From positions 2,170,001 through 2,234,000 of the forward strand of contig JAFREQ010000017.1 of NCBI GenBank assembly GCA_025331565.1: a DNA stretch of 64,000 nt. Reading direction: 5' to 3'. The DNA is from Holacanthus passer. Its lineage: Eukaryota; Chordata; Actinopteri; Pomacanthidae. Positions within the stretch are counted from its first letter, which is position 1; every line of letters starts with the position of its first letter. The notes beneath the pieces are model-generated. The model did not search any database, was not told the origin of the DNA, and was given only the letters and a program-made list of their open reading frames with translations. The position numbers and the translations under genes were made by a program. Shown here piece by piece: positions 1-13,500 of the stretch.

Positions 1-3000
1 TGACAGGCGGGGATAATGATATCAGCCTTGATACCTTATCTCTTTCCTCACCTGTTATAAGAACAGAGAGCAAGACAATCCGCCCACCGTCTCTTCCTCT
101 GACACTTTCATGTGCTTTATTATCTTCAGTCACATATTCTCTTTTCTGTTTTCACTTATTTCTTGCTTGACTGTATGTTCTTTTTGCTTGAACAGAAACA
201 AAATGTCACTGAAAACTGAAATGAAAAGCGAAAGCTGAGAGTTCTGCTCCTTTCCAAAGGGAACCTGGGAACAAAGGTTCTCTTTGATCCGGCACAGTGA
301 CTTTGCTCTCTGCACTAATTCTGGGTCTGGACTAGTCTGAGCCCCCTAATGTTGTTCTCCCAGGCCTGACAAGCCAACTACACCCGGTTCCTGTCCCATG
401 GGCTCGCCGGTGGTCCTCGTGGCTGTAGTTACACTTGGACCAGAATATTACAGAAATTTTCCCGGGAGTGATTTAGAGTCATACTGTGACTGAACCCTGG
501 GCTTTTTAATCATATATTCCTGCTGTTGCTTGAGCTGGCTCACAAGTTGATGTCTCTAGCGGGAGATGGTGTGGATGAATCGAAATGATTAAATATGAGT
601 TATTCTCGGGCTTTATAAACTCACCAACATAATGAAAACACCAATCTTCAGTGTACAGCTCCAAGATAATGCAAAGTCTGACCACAATCATTTGTCTGCT
701 TTGCGGCTTTCATTTCGAATAAACCGTCGCAGGACAAAGTAATCTAAATCCATTCAAAAGTGAAAATGGGATCAAATTTATTTTTTTCTTGGCAGTGTGT
801 GAGCTGTTCTAGTATCCAGCATCCAAAAAAAAGTATTGATTTTTTCTTATGAAATACATGAACCACATTACCGTCTCCACACCCTACTGTTATAGTCTGA
901 CTGCCTGCATGTAAGCACCATTAGATGGGCAAATTGGAAGGAAACCAGGAAGCTTTTAACAGCCACAACTAAAGACAGGGATGTCACCTGTTAAGGTGAA
1001 CCAGAAAGGAGGATTTGTAATTACAAAGTGATTATAAGTGGAGCCAAGCCCTTGGGAGGTGAAGCGTATTGCTCCGCTGCCGGTGATATCACTCACATCT
1101 ACTTATCTGCTGCACCGCCAGCTAAGACTTGATCATTAGTGAATGTGTCACTATCATGACTGTCCTGATAGTGCTACTCTAATGCTGGTCCTTTGTTGGT
1201 ATTCTCCTCAGGGCGACTCCCTTTTCTGCCTCATGTCTCTCTGCTCGAGCACATCAATGCAGGAAAATTGAAGATTTGGCTTTTATTGGAAAATTGTCAA
1301 AAGGCTTCTCAAATTGAATTTGGCTCTTTCACAAGGCACGCACTTGACGTGATTATTTCAGGGCAGCATTACACAAATAAAAGGAGATTCAGCTGATTGC
1401 CTGTCATAACAACACAGAGTGGTTTCAGCGGCTGGTTGAACTGTTCTGACAAAGTGATGGCAGGTTAGAAGTCCATGTTGTTTTCCCTGACATCACTGGA
1501 TCTCTGGCAGAGCTGCTGGATCAGGAAGTGAAGTCCTCCAAAGCTGTTCTGCTCAACATGTTTCAGCCTGACCGTGATGTGCTTCACCATCTGACATTTG
1601 AAGATAACCGCAGAGTAAGTGGCTGGCCGGAGTATGTTTTTTTTTTTCCAAACCGAGAGCACTCAGCCTCGCTCATGATGGATGCTGAACGGCTCGTCAT
1701 GTGCAAAGAGGGAGATAATAGAAGGCGAGAAGTCGGAGGCACTCAGGCCTGCTGATAACATGGTGCGGACTGTCAGTCACACAGCAGAGTGGACAAAGTG
1801 TAGGTTGTACTGTTTTGATTGCCTGCTTGATATCTGATTTTTGATTTGATGCTATACCGACATCTCTCTCTCGCAGTCGAGCGGCTCAGAAATGAAATGT
1901 TACCCAATATTGTTTTTTCCGCCGCTGTAACTGCATCAGCTGTCTGGCGTCGGGCGGCCGAGGTGGCTGTTATAGAGGTGGACGACTTTGACATCTGTCA
2001 TTCAGTAGTTACGCTGCACATCACCCATGAACAAGAGTGACACCAAGGTTAGTCTGTAAACCATCCGGTAAACCGACCCAGGCCGTGTGCACCAAATGTC
2101 AATAAAAGCAGAGACAGCTGTGCGGTGTACGCAGACCCTGCAGTACCCTGCTGGGTTTTGGCCACTAAATGTCCATTATTATCTCAGCATCTTCCCCCTC
2201 CAGCCTCCTCTGTGTCTGGAGCTCTGAGATCATTTAGCTTCCACTTCCCCAGGCAATGCAGTTGAAGATGAGTTATCCATTATTTTGCCTGTCAGAAAAG
2301 CTGAGAAGCAGATGAAAAGCATGTGGACTCGCTGGCTGTTGATCTGAGCTGGAAATGTCCTCTAGGATATGAGCAGGATTTTATTATGTATCTTGGCGGA
2401 TGCATCCTGCATGATTAGAACAACTTTTGGATCGGACTGCAAAGCAAGAGCTGCACCTCTTAATGAAAATCAAGTAGCTGCTCAGCTGGTATGTTGACTG
2501 TTCTACAAAGGATTTCACTTCACTGTTGAATATTGGCGCAAAATGTGCAGAACGGAGCTCGTGATCTAAAATTTTGTGGCTTTGAGCCAAAAACCTGATT
2601 TTTACTGAAAACCTTTCTACTATCAGCACAACTGCACTAAATATACCTTGAACTGTAAATAGAAAGTTTCCCTCTAAAGCTGCAAGAAGTCATATAACTG
2701 TAAAGTATTAAAATGACCACGTTAACAAAAAATTTCAAATTGATGGTTTAACAAGACATGAAAATCAGTAGAGACAAACAGTCCGAATGAAATGTCAAAG
2801 GTTTCAAAGGAAATCTGACAGCTTATTATTTTAAAGGACTGCATTCCCAAAGGTTTGGAGCTTTCATGTGCTGCTGTGAATCTCACGCTCTCTGCCTCTT
2901 CTTCGGTCTTTCAGCTCACAGGAAAGCGCACGCTGAAGGAAAATGGCAAATATATGGTTGCTGGTCAATCCACAGCTTTGTTCTCTAGTCTCCAGAGACG

Positions 3001-5592
3001 CTTACAGTGAAAGACTTGAGAGGAGCTGAGCACTTTTTCCTGAGCAGTTGTCGGCCAGCCACTGGCAACTGGTGCGTGGAGATTTCCCCGGCGGCAAACA
3101 TTCAGTTTAAAAAGACACATTTATACTACCTATACGCCACTTCAAACAAAAAGACACTGGTGTTTTACAATTACTTTCAGCAATGTCACTGTGAAATCAT
3201 TTTCACTGCTGAAACGTGTGATAGAGCGATAACAGCTCGTCAATAAAGCCCAAAGTAAAAACCTGCCTTTTGATAAGAACTGTAGATACATAAATGGAGC
3301 TAAGTAACCAGCTTCTTATGATTCTCATAAACTTCTTTTGGCAAGAGTTTGTGATTTTCTCTATAGAAAAAAAGGTTTTTCTAAAATCTCGTCAGAGGCT
3401 CCCCTGGGTTTTCACAAACATCCTCTCTCTTGGAAAGCAACTGAACAAAACAACAATTCAAAGCAGACGTGTACAGAGGTATCATCGGGATTTAAAGGTG
3501 CGCTGTCGTCGAGCCAAAGCATTCGAGCAGTCATCCTTCCCACTGCTTATTGATGGGCTCTCAGCAGGGTGTTGCTGAGTCTGGAAGACACCTGCCCTGA
3601 GCCACAGCAATCTGTAATCATGATCAAAGCTGGGATCAGTCAGCTGGGAGCCTGGTACTGTCCTTGCTCTTAGCTTTGTTATTTTGAGCGTGCTCTTCTC
3701 CCCTCGGCGAGCCCCGCAGGCTGTTACACAGGAGGCAGGAGGGAGTCGTGGGGACAGAGCCGGGTGGAGACTCAAGCAGGCATCAGGTCCAGGCTTGTGA
3801 CAGGCGACTTATTGATCTGTGAAAAGAGATATACATCCTCAGTCCACTATTTGTCACTTGTGATGCTGAACTTTCTGCTGCCTCTGTGTTTTATACGTTT
3901 TTTTTCCCTCACACTTTTCTTAGACGTCTTGATCTACTTTCTTCGCGTGCAGCACTTTGTTGTTCCCCCTGACATTCAGCCATTGACCCTCTGCTTTTAT
4001 CTTCTGTCTTAAAACCCCACCAAATGATTGATCCTACGCCGTGTGTCTAGCAATTAAGGAACCCCCCTCCCTCGCCCCCTCGCACCTCGGCTAAACACAT
4101 CACCCTCTAACATCCTCCTCCATCTCACCGCTTTGTGATAATTACCCCGTTGTTAGACCTTGAGCTTGAGAAGTAACACCTAACCAAGGGCAATGTGTCG
4201 CGTGCAGAGCGGGACTGTGATTCATTGGCACGTATATGGACGGCTATATATCTTCAGGAAGCAGTAATCGGTGGTGAGGTGAACACGGGGAAAATGGGCT
4301 GCTGTTGCTTGAGTGGTTGCTAATGTGGAAAGACGATCTGTTATTATCATGTACTAATGGCCTAAACATTACAAATGAAAACCCTAAAGCTGTGCATAGG
4401 TTTTTCATGATCAATACTGACACGCAACTCATTTCCACTCAGTCCACGGCTGCTTGTTTTGTCCAACTGTGAGTCCCATACCCAACAATGTTCATTTAAA
4501 AAGCTGAAACCAGTGAATGTCTGGCATTTTTACATAATAAATAACTTATTACATTTTAGTTTTCTGCTGATTAAATGATTAATTGTGTGATTGATTGTGT
4601 CAGCTATAGATGTGTATATCCTTTACAAAAAGGTTTTAAACATCTCAAACACTGGATCACATGTTGGCTGCTCCACTTTTGAAGTAGAGAGAAAAAGCTC
4701 CAACCTCTCTCCACCATCTCTTTGCTTTCTGCACTGGCATGTCAACTGTGATCCAGAAGTAATCTACCAGGCGAATAGTGAGGTCCCTGCAGGGAGCCCG
4801 GGGGCCCCAGGACCAGCACTATTGCCTCATCTGCAGAGCTTTCCATAAGTGCCGGCTGCCGGCCAAACAGCCAGCAACTCGTTTAAGTCCAGCCAGCAAC
4901 TTTATTATATTAATTTTTTATTGTGTATATTTGTGTATAGTGTATTTTTTAATGCCTCCACTTTGAAACAATGTGAGAATGATAACAGAGAAATGTCTGT
5001 CTTGTCCCCCACAAGCTCTATATGAATGTGCAGCTGAGAGGTTGTGTCCTGCCGAGTCGAGAGCGGAGAGTCGTCTTCATTGCTTGACAAATTTTTGCAA
5101 AATAGTTGTTGACAGAAGACATTAAGAATTACATTGATTGCACAGACAGGGGACATCTTCATTAGACAGGCTACTTCAGAAAAACACCGACGGCAGCAAC
5201 TTGATGATTGTGGACTGAGCATTAAAAAGTCCACTGAAATTGCTGCATTTTCCTTATACGCCACACAGACATTTATGGGCTTAATGAGAGAAGAAATGAG
5301 TAAATTATCTTTATTTACAGTGCACTTTTTTTTCAGCAGAGTCATCTTTAAGACACGTTGCAAACCAACACTGAAAATAGGCAATGTTGCCAAAGTAACA
5401 GGCCCAGGTGCCAATAAATAAATAAGGTCTAATGATTCCTAATTACAAAAGTTCTGATTAGTCTGGAAAATGTATGGTTTTAAATATTAATAGTTACAGA
5501 CTGTGTGGGATAAAACACACAAGAAGCTTAATTCTCCTTTACAATAATTCACTGTGCATACACAGCCGTGCAGGCAAACTAGTTAAAATGTG

Positions 5593-5610
5593 CAATAATT
5601 TAAATTATTG
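5593..5610. repeat. 18-bp perfect AT-rich palindrome
   Basis: The sequence caataatttaaattattg equals its own reverse complement and has no spacer. It lies in the lhfpl6 intron in AT-rich DNA. Short AT palindromes like this arise by chance fairly often, so no function is proposed. Confidence 0.6.
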
Positions 5611-7530
5611 TATATGATGAATAGTTGCCACGAAATTTGAGCTTTTGCATCCAAACTTTTTCTCCGACATGCTCCTCTAGCTGGCCACATTTCCACACTA
5701 GCTGGCTACTCCATATCCTTGTGGAAAGCCCTGCATCCGTCTTCAAGTCAGGCTACAGACAGGAGCCCGTCTGTCCCGTCCTGCTTGCATATGCAGAACT
5801 ACAAGGGGATGCCGGACCCCGAAGCTTTCATCTGGTCACCAGGTGGGCACCGGAGCAGCGGCCTGTCTCCTCTGCCACACTCTGTGGCTGAGTGTGGAAA
5901 TGAAAATCACTGGAGACGGCCATTTTTCCCTGCGGGGAGCCTCCAGCCTCTTCAGAGGCAGCAAGCAGGCGTGACCGTGCTCGCACTCAGAGGCGACGAT
6001 GAGCAAACAGCAGAGGAAGTTAGTTTCACTGCTGTGCTGTTTGTGTAGTTTCCTGTTTTCACTTCGGGTTCCATTTTGTTTGGGGAGCTGCTCACATATC
6101 ACTTTAAATGTTTGCTGAAACAACATTTAATATTTTTGTTTTCTTCCTCTTGTATTTCAGTCATAGCTGTGTCGCCTCGCCGCGTTAGAGCAAACAGTCA
6201 GACTCGCAGTTATGCAAACACATGCACATGGTGCAGATGCTCCCTGTTGCTGTGTTTGTTCTCCATTAACTAAGATTTTGGGAAGACAAAGGAATGTTTG
6301 CAAGTCATATGTGTGCTTTTTTGCTTGTGTTTTGTTGCATCCATCTGACTGTAGTTCAGAGGCTTTACAGTCTACAGCACTGTGTGAATCTTTATAAGTC
6401 AGTATCTGAATAATTTTGCATCATCTAACCACAATGAAATTAAATAATTCATTTTTTAGTTTGAATCTGCATTTTTTGCTCTTTTATTATTGACTAGAAA
6501 CCTACTCTAAACATCAGTTTTACAGATGAATAAAACATAATCATACAATCGTTGCTGATGCTGACTGTATATAGTTCAACATGTAACATTAAAGCTCCAC
6601 CATACTGCAGCAGAGACGGCTCATGATGAGTTATTTACTCTGGCAAGTAAACTCAGAAAGTCTTGCAATTGTGACAAAGTGAGTGGCATGTTGCCCCTGA
6701 CAAAGCTGCTGGAGGCCGAGCTCCTTGTTTGTTCCCTTGGAGAGGAAGTCAAATACAGCTTCAGCAAACTTAAACTTCACACAGTGGTGAAGGAAGCAAA
6801 CAGCCAAATGCTGATTAATCATCAGATTAGAAATTTTTAACAATTTTGACCTTTTTTTTTTTCCAGCAGGACAAAAAATAACCCACGAAATGAGGCATAT
6901 TAGATGGCAGCTCATCTTTAACCGTCCCTTCCCTCATCTCTCCCCACTTCTCTCTGCACCAGCACACTGAGTAAAGAATACATTAGAGGGTAATGAAATA
7001 AGGGCATTTAAAGAAAGATTTGAATTGAGTGTCAGTCATGGGTAGACGATCACATTACCAGTTGTCCGTTGCAATGACTTTCCTTCCCATTAAGAGGTAT
7101 TATGATCTCCTCTAAAATGTAATTATGGTGGAAATGGACTCATGTCTCTGCTGCTGAAATGTTCAGGAATATACTGAGAATTTTATTTTGTTATATAGCA
7201 TTATATATTGAATTTTCTTGTTGTCTGTGCTTGCACGTTAGTATTTGGAGGCTTCATTAGATCAGAAAATAATCTGCTGGCAGCTCTGCTATCCTGCCCT
7301 ACATTTCCTGTGGAGTGCATTTACATGAAATGAAAGAAATTGCCACCTACACTTGCTCCATTTGTAGGTACAAATTCTTGAAAAACCTGCACATCTTTAT
7401 ATTGAGGAAAAAAGGGAGATTGAGACATGGAAGTCGGAGGGAGGGTAAAGCTGGTTTTTAATCAGCCTCTTCCTCCTCTGTGCCCCAAACCTCAGCTCTG
7501 TTACCTCCTCTCTTTTCCCCTCCCTTTCAG

Positions 7531-7570
7531 GGGCTACTGAGGGTTGATGGGAGCTGAGGCTGGGGGAGGG
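7531..7570 (+). other. G-rich tract, possible G-quadruplex
   Basis: Five runs of three or more guanines occur on the + strand at about 7531, 7541, 7549, 7562 and 7568, with spacers of 6, 5, 10 and 1 bases. One spacer is longer than the usual seven-base limit for canonical quadruplexes. The tract sits in the most GC-rich part of the lhfpl6 intron (about 7500-7700), just after a pyrimidine tract. Regulatory use is conjecture. Confidence 0.3.
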
Positions 7571-10500
7571 TTGTGGAAGGAAAGGGGCTCTGGAGGCCGC
7601 CCGTGGAATCTTTGCATACCACCAGAGAAAGTGGGAGGGATTTTTACACCTCCACAGGCTCCCAGACTCCCCCTCCTCCCAATGCCTCCCAGCCAGCATC
7701 ATAAACTGTGCAGCAGCAGCTGGTGTCAGAGAGAAAGACGAAGAGAGACGAGCGACGCCCTGCTATCTCACTTACCATCTTTTTTAAATAAAGGCCAGTA
7801 AGCAGAGTGGGGGGGAGAAGGACGGAAGATGTGGCACCCATCCCTACAGCGAATCACCAGATGGAGCAGATCTAAATCAAGTTCCTCCTGCTATAAATAC
7901 AACGGAAAACAGGCAGACACAGGGAATAATAAGCGGCAGCATATGCCGTGGTCAACCTCTGTGGGTAGAAAGGAGTGCTGTTCCTCCATGCTTTGCATTT
8001 CTCCTCTGAATTCATCCATGAAGGCGCTCAGTTTAGCACGCACCACAGCAGAGGAAGCCCTGGCAGCGGGACATGCCAATCAGACCAGTGGCCCTATTTC
8101 AGTGTTTTCTCTGCTGAGGAAAAACAAGTTGTATCCAATGAAAAAATCAAGTTATGTGATAAAACGCTGCATTCACCTTTATGGTCCGGCAACTGCTCGA
8201 TATTACAAGAGACCCGCTGCCTTATAGCTCTGTAATTAAATGTTGAACAAGGGGCTAGTTGGGTTAAAAGCTGCTGTGGTTGGGTTTTTTTTCCTCCCAC
8301 CTATCGGGTATCATAATCTCTGGATGGGTGGAGGAGGGTTTCCTTTGTTGGCCCATAAGGATCAATTAAGCCATCAGGAGGGAGAGACAGTAATAAGACA
8401 TGTAATGGAAGGTCCCTGTTCCTTGGGGAACCGTGTTAAATTCATCACCACCTCATGTTCGCACATTTATCACTGGCACATTACAACTTGTAATCAGTCA
8501 CAGATGTCAGGGGTGGCGCTGACTCTCCGTCACTCCTCCTGTCTTGACACTGGCATCAGTTGCTGCATAATGCATTTAATGTTCCTCCAGCAAGCTGCAG
8601 GGCTCTACATCAGGATCTCATTTTGGACAGATTCAATTAATTAATCAATTATAATATTGCAACATGACATTTTATAGTATCTTTGATTCATGGACGGAAG
8701 GTTTTCATCACAAAATGGATCAAAACTCAGTTCAGTTGCTTTATAACGTGATGCCTGTGCAGAGGAAAGATACAGTGGTAACACCTCTGTAGTAGCACGC
8801 TCAACACATGAGGTGTGATCCTGGGGTATGTGAATGCTTCATTTTCACATGATAGCACGTACTCCACGTGCCTGTCTGCCACCAGAGTCGGGTGAATCTA
8901 TTTGCAGCTTTCTCTCCAGATTCAGTTTCGCACTTCCTTCCACAGCGAAGGAACGCTGCCGGTGCCAAAATGGGGGAAAAAAGCTATTTGTCAGAATAAA
9001 CAAAAAGGGCAAAAACATTAACTAAGGTGCCTGATGTTTGTGTTCTTCCAAACCAATCTCAATATAACCCCCAAGGTGAGGAGCTGATGGGCGAGTGTAC
9101 ATGTTGTGTTGCCAAGGTGCAATGACAATTTCAGTCCAGCCGTTCAGTTTGACCAAAATACTGCTGCGCTGCGCCTTGTAATTTCTGTGTTTTGGAATGA
9201 AATGGTTTGCTCGCGTAGCCAAACCGCCAATTTCACTCTTTGTGGTCTGGCAAGAATTTCAACCACGCTGTACAACAGTTGACTGACAGCGCTCTCCTTC
9301 ACTCGTGCATCATTATGAACCTGACTGGATGAACACACTGCTCACTTGGCCGTCATTGGTCTTTCCATGTGATGAAATATAGTCACAGCACACAACTTTC
9401 AAATTGGCTCAATTATCCAGCCAAATTGTGCAGCTACTTTATTTTATACCAACAGCATCTAGATAAAGTAGTAATTCACCAGTTTTAGAGAGTTTTGACT
9501 CATGTCATCATCTAAACTGCTCCCCATAGTTCAGTGATTGGTTTGCCAGCTGTCAGGCTCAGTCAGTTCTCAGTGGAGGAGTTTAGCTGCTGAAGTGAGG
9601 AAGAGGATTTCTGTAGTTATTTGCCTTCCAGGCAAACTCAAAACTCTAAACAAAAGATTTTTAATGATGGCCTCATGATGCACAAATAGGTGTAAGTCCT
9701 CATTGTATTAGTTAAGGGACAATTTCAAGTCTCCAACAAGATACTCATTTTTATTTCGGACGCACATTTCCATCACTTGCTTGTGTCATTTTAGGATAAT
9801 GAGGAGTTTAAATAGATGCCTTATCTCAAATAAGCTGCACTGATGTACAAGTTTGAAAAACTTTCATGAGAGGCCGAGGCCAGCAGCAGATGAATGTACC
9901 ACCTGTTATCCAGAGAGTCTGCATACATTTTGGTTTGTTGTACTCTGCTGTCTTGCAGTGCTCAGATTTTATATGAGTCGGTATGTATTTCTGTACACAC
10001 TAAAAAGCCCCTATGCAGCGGATCCTTCAAAGACAACACGGAGAACGGAGACGCTGTGAGTCTTGCGGAGCGCTGCCTGCCTAGTTTGCTTTGCCATATG
10101 GTGTTGGTGAAGGAGCCAGCGCCCGGGGAGGATGCAGCCGTATGGTGGCAGGAAATACACAGACACAGCAGTATGGCGAAACAAGACAGGAGAGGAATGC
10201 AGGCCTCCTTGTTGCAATGCAAAAACACCAGACCTAACACGAGTACATGCAGTATGACAGAGACAAATGAATGAGAGGATGAGATTGGAAAGGGTCAAAA
10301 ATGACCTTCAAACTAAATTACAAGGTGCGCGGTGATTCATTTGTTCTGTGCGCGGCCGTGAAGACTAATGTCTTTTGATCATCCCTCTGCATCTGCATCT
10401 TCTTCTTCCCGCTTCCCATCACATTAAACGTCGCAACAAAAGAGCTGTGATAAAATCTGTTTTTCCTCTGAAGCGCCACAAGCTTTTTGGTGATTTCAGC

Positions 10501-13500
10501 CTTTGCCACGATCTCATCAGTGACACCGCGAGTCGGGTCTGCAGCCGTTTGACATTTTAAAGGCGTTTTCAGTTCTGCTCTCTGTTACACACTTGGGGAA
10601 AAAAAATGATTGTGGAGCTTTCAGATTGATGAGGGACTAAAAGCCTGGGCAGAAACCAGCCCGAGGAATCTGTTAGCAGCAGTGAATGGGTGGATGAGTA
10701 GGTGGGGGTGGTTCTCCTGTATTTTGTGTGACCTTTTCAGAATGACTCTGAGGATTTCGGTACCATCTGTGCCCTCCGGGTACCACTAATCCCATTGCTG
10801 CTACACTCAGCAGTAATGGGTACCTTAAACCTTTGCAACATGCTCCTGATCTTTGTCACATACGCGGGAACACACTCCTTTCTTTGTGGCTGTTTCCGCT
10901 GGAATACGTTTCATATATCTCCTTTTGCATTTTTCACTTCTTGGCCTAGTGCCATTGTGTTCTAGTGTGATTTATAGTTAATGCTTACTCTCTGCTTTTC
11001 TGTGGACATTTTGTCAAAACGAAATGAGGAGATTTGCAAGAAATAATATACTGTGTATCACTTTGCTGTAATGCTTACTGCTCAAATACCTCAGCTAACA
11101 CACACACACAGACAAATTTAATTAGCATTTAGATTTAGATTTTTCGGAAACATCAAATGGGTTTTTCCTCACTTTGACCCGAACTTGAACACACCACAGA
11201 TATATTTATTGCAGCTATTGTTGCTGCTGTATCACTTTCTCTCCATCTCAAAGTGCATTTTCAGCTGGTGCAGATTCCTCTTTATTCTTTTGTATTCTCC
11301 CTTAACCCCGTCGGCTGAACTTTGAAGTACTCCCTCCTTCCTAAATGAAAACGCGCTGCCTGGGTGTGTTTATTGACTCACTTGTGCTGTCACGTTCATG
11401 CTGATGTGCCTGCCATGCCCAGGCTCCAAAAGGAAAAGAGCATCTTTTGAGACACAATACTCTGGTCCCTGCTGAGAGGAAGCCTATTTTAGCTTTGGCT
11501 CTGTGACAAAAACTGAACATGGTGCAGAAAAAAAAAAAGGAATTCCAATCCCGCATTGGACGAAGGAAGCACAAAAAAACGGATTTATGAATTAATTCTC
11601 AGATGTGAACTGATTCTTCGTGAGTTCACTCATGCACACACACCTCCCCGCTACCGTCAAAGTCAGCATTATTCTTGATGTTGGTGATCTATCCTTGGCG
11701 TTCTCTGTCTCTGGCAACTTAATTTCCACTCTTGTCGTGACAACCCGGAGACCGCGCTGTGTGTCAGGAAAGGTTTAGCAATTTGTTTGGTTTGACACTT
11801 GCTTCACTAGCTTTGTTTCCTGTCAAGTGTGTTGCGGCTGCTGGAGGTTTTCCGCCTTTCTTTTCATGACTGTTCACCTCATTTTCTTCTGCTCTGCATT
11901 CCCTTGTGTGGAGAGCCCAACTCTTATATGCCCTGACTCTGTTTTCCTCTTCTCTTGGTGAGTGAGATACAGTGGATGATCAAAGTCTTTCTTCCTCATT
12001 GTGTTGGAGGAAAACAGAAAGAAGCTTCAGGATATGGCACAGATTTCTCTCTGGTATATACGCTGTGGACTGCCAGAACAGCTCATCATATTATTCTCAT
12101 ATGTTTTGTTTTTTAATGGTAATTAGTTTTACTGCACCTTAAAATCAATGCGGGCGAAAGATCTTTCCTCAGCCATCAAGAGACCACTTGAAGCGAAGCA
12201 GAGAAGCGCAGATTGCGATATTAAACCCGGGGGAAGTGTTTTTGCCTCCGTTTGATAATTCTCTCATAATTTGAAATCATTTTCAGAGGTAGGAGGTGAT
12301 GACGAAGAGACTCGTGCGTTTGGAGCTACGAGTGAAAGTGATAAGAGCAGATGGAAGAAACACATAAGATTGACAGTCCGGCAGCGAGAGGAGAGTTTAA
12401 GCTAAACTCTATTGGGTCTGTGCACCGTGGCTGTATGCAATATTTCCTCCTCGCCTGTGATTTATTATTGTGAAGCTTTCATGCAGGACAGGTTTTTTGG
12501 TGTTTTTCATTAAACTGGCTGAAGGGTGTAAGTGCTTCCCTGAGGAATGATTCATCACTGGTTTGCTGGGATGCAACCAAGGCTCGGCCTCCCTAACGTA
12601 TGAACCACTGGAGCAGCCGGAAGAGTTTTCTACCTGGTGTCCCCCCCTGGTTCCTGCTGTTCATTCATCTCAACATTGATTTTAATAGTTGGGGAGGTGG
12701 GGGCGCAACTCTTGAGGGATGGATGGTCTGCAGGCTACAAAGTCTGATCTCATTTATATTTTTTATTGCTTACAAGGAGAAACACTATATTATCACGCGC
12801 CCAACAACGCTCCCTCCTGGGTGATGAATTGTAGGTGATTGCCTTTGGGGACAATCAAGCCAAAAGTCAGACGCACGTTTACCTTTTTCTCGGTCACACA
12901 TCTTTGCGTGCTGGCAACAACACAGCATGTGCAAATAAAGATCTTAACACTGAACCCCCCAAGCGCTGTTTGCCTGTGATCATCAGATCAGTAGCTGAGT
13001 AAGGACACGGTGACCTTCAGGTTTGGGGGATGGGCCGTCTTTTCTGTAGGGACTTAACCAGTGGGCTGAACTCAACCTCTCCTCCATCAAGAGTTCCCAT
13101 GTTCCCAGACACAGGCGATTGTGTCTTAATGAATTCATTGAATACTAATCAGGCAGCCTAAGTCCAGGGGGTGGGGCAGGGCTTGACACAGACAAGGTCC
13201 CGTATAAATATGCAGAGGAATTTTTTCTCCCGCCGTCATCACATTCTGATTTAGAAAATCAGCAGAAATGAAATTGTTGCCTCTGAGATATCTCTCTTAG
13301 TCTAGTCTGTATTGTCGCCTGTGTTGCTGCCCTGCTTCATCTGTCACTTAATGCGCTTGTTTGTCTCATTATGGAGTTGTGACAATTCTGTTTTGATTCG
13401 GCTCGTGTCCTGGGGATACGCTGTGATTGTTTCGTCCTCACTGACTTCAAATCGCTCCAATTCAGCGTGTGTATATTTCGCGGCTGAGACCCTGTTTATA

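Noticed and set aside
4905..5414. 169-codon open frame on the - strand, the longest outside lpar6
   Set aside because: It has no recognisable domain, an AT-rich composition without codon bias and no splice or promoter context. An overlapping 95-codon frame runs on the other strand. It is best explained as chance in the lhfpl6 intron.
5625..6048. Two overlapping + strand frames of 88 and 109 codons
   Set aside because: The local sequence is a little more GC-rich, but the frames compete with each other and with a - strand frame, and no protein family is recognised.
7829..8644. 132- and 134-codon + strand frames
   Set aside because: Low-complexity, histidine/serine/cysteine-rich translations without domains. 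Overlapping frames on both strands indicate absence of a real gene.
13201..13230. TATA-like sequence (cccgtataaatatgcagagg)
   Set aside because: It resembles a core promoter, but no gene, splice donor or plausible first exon follows within the lhfpl6 intron.
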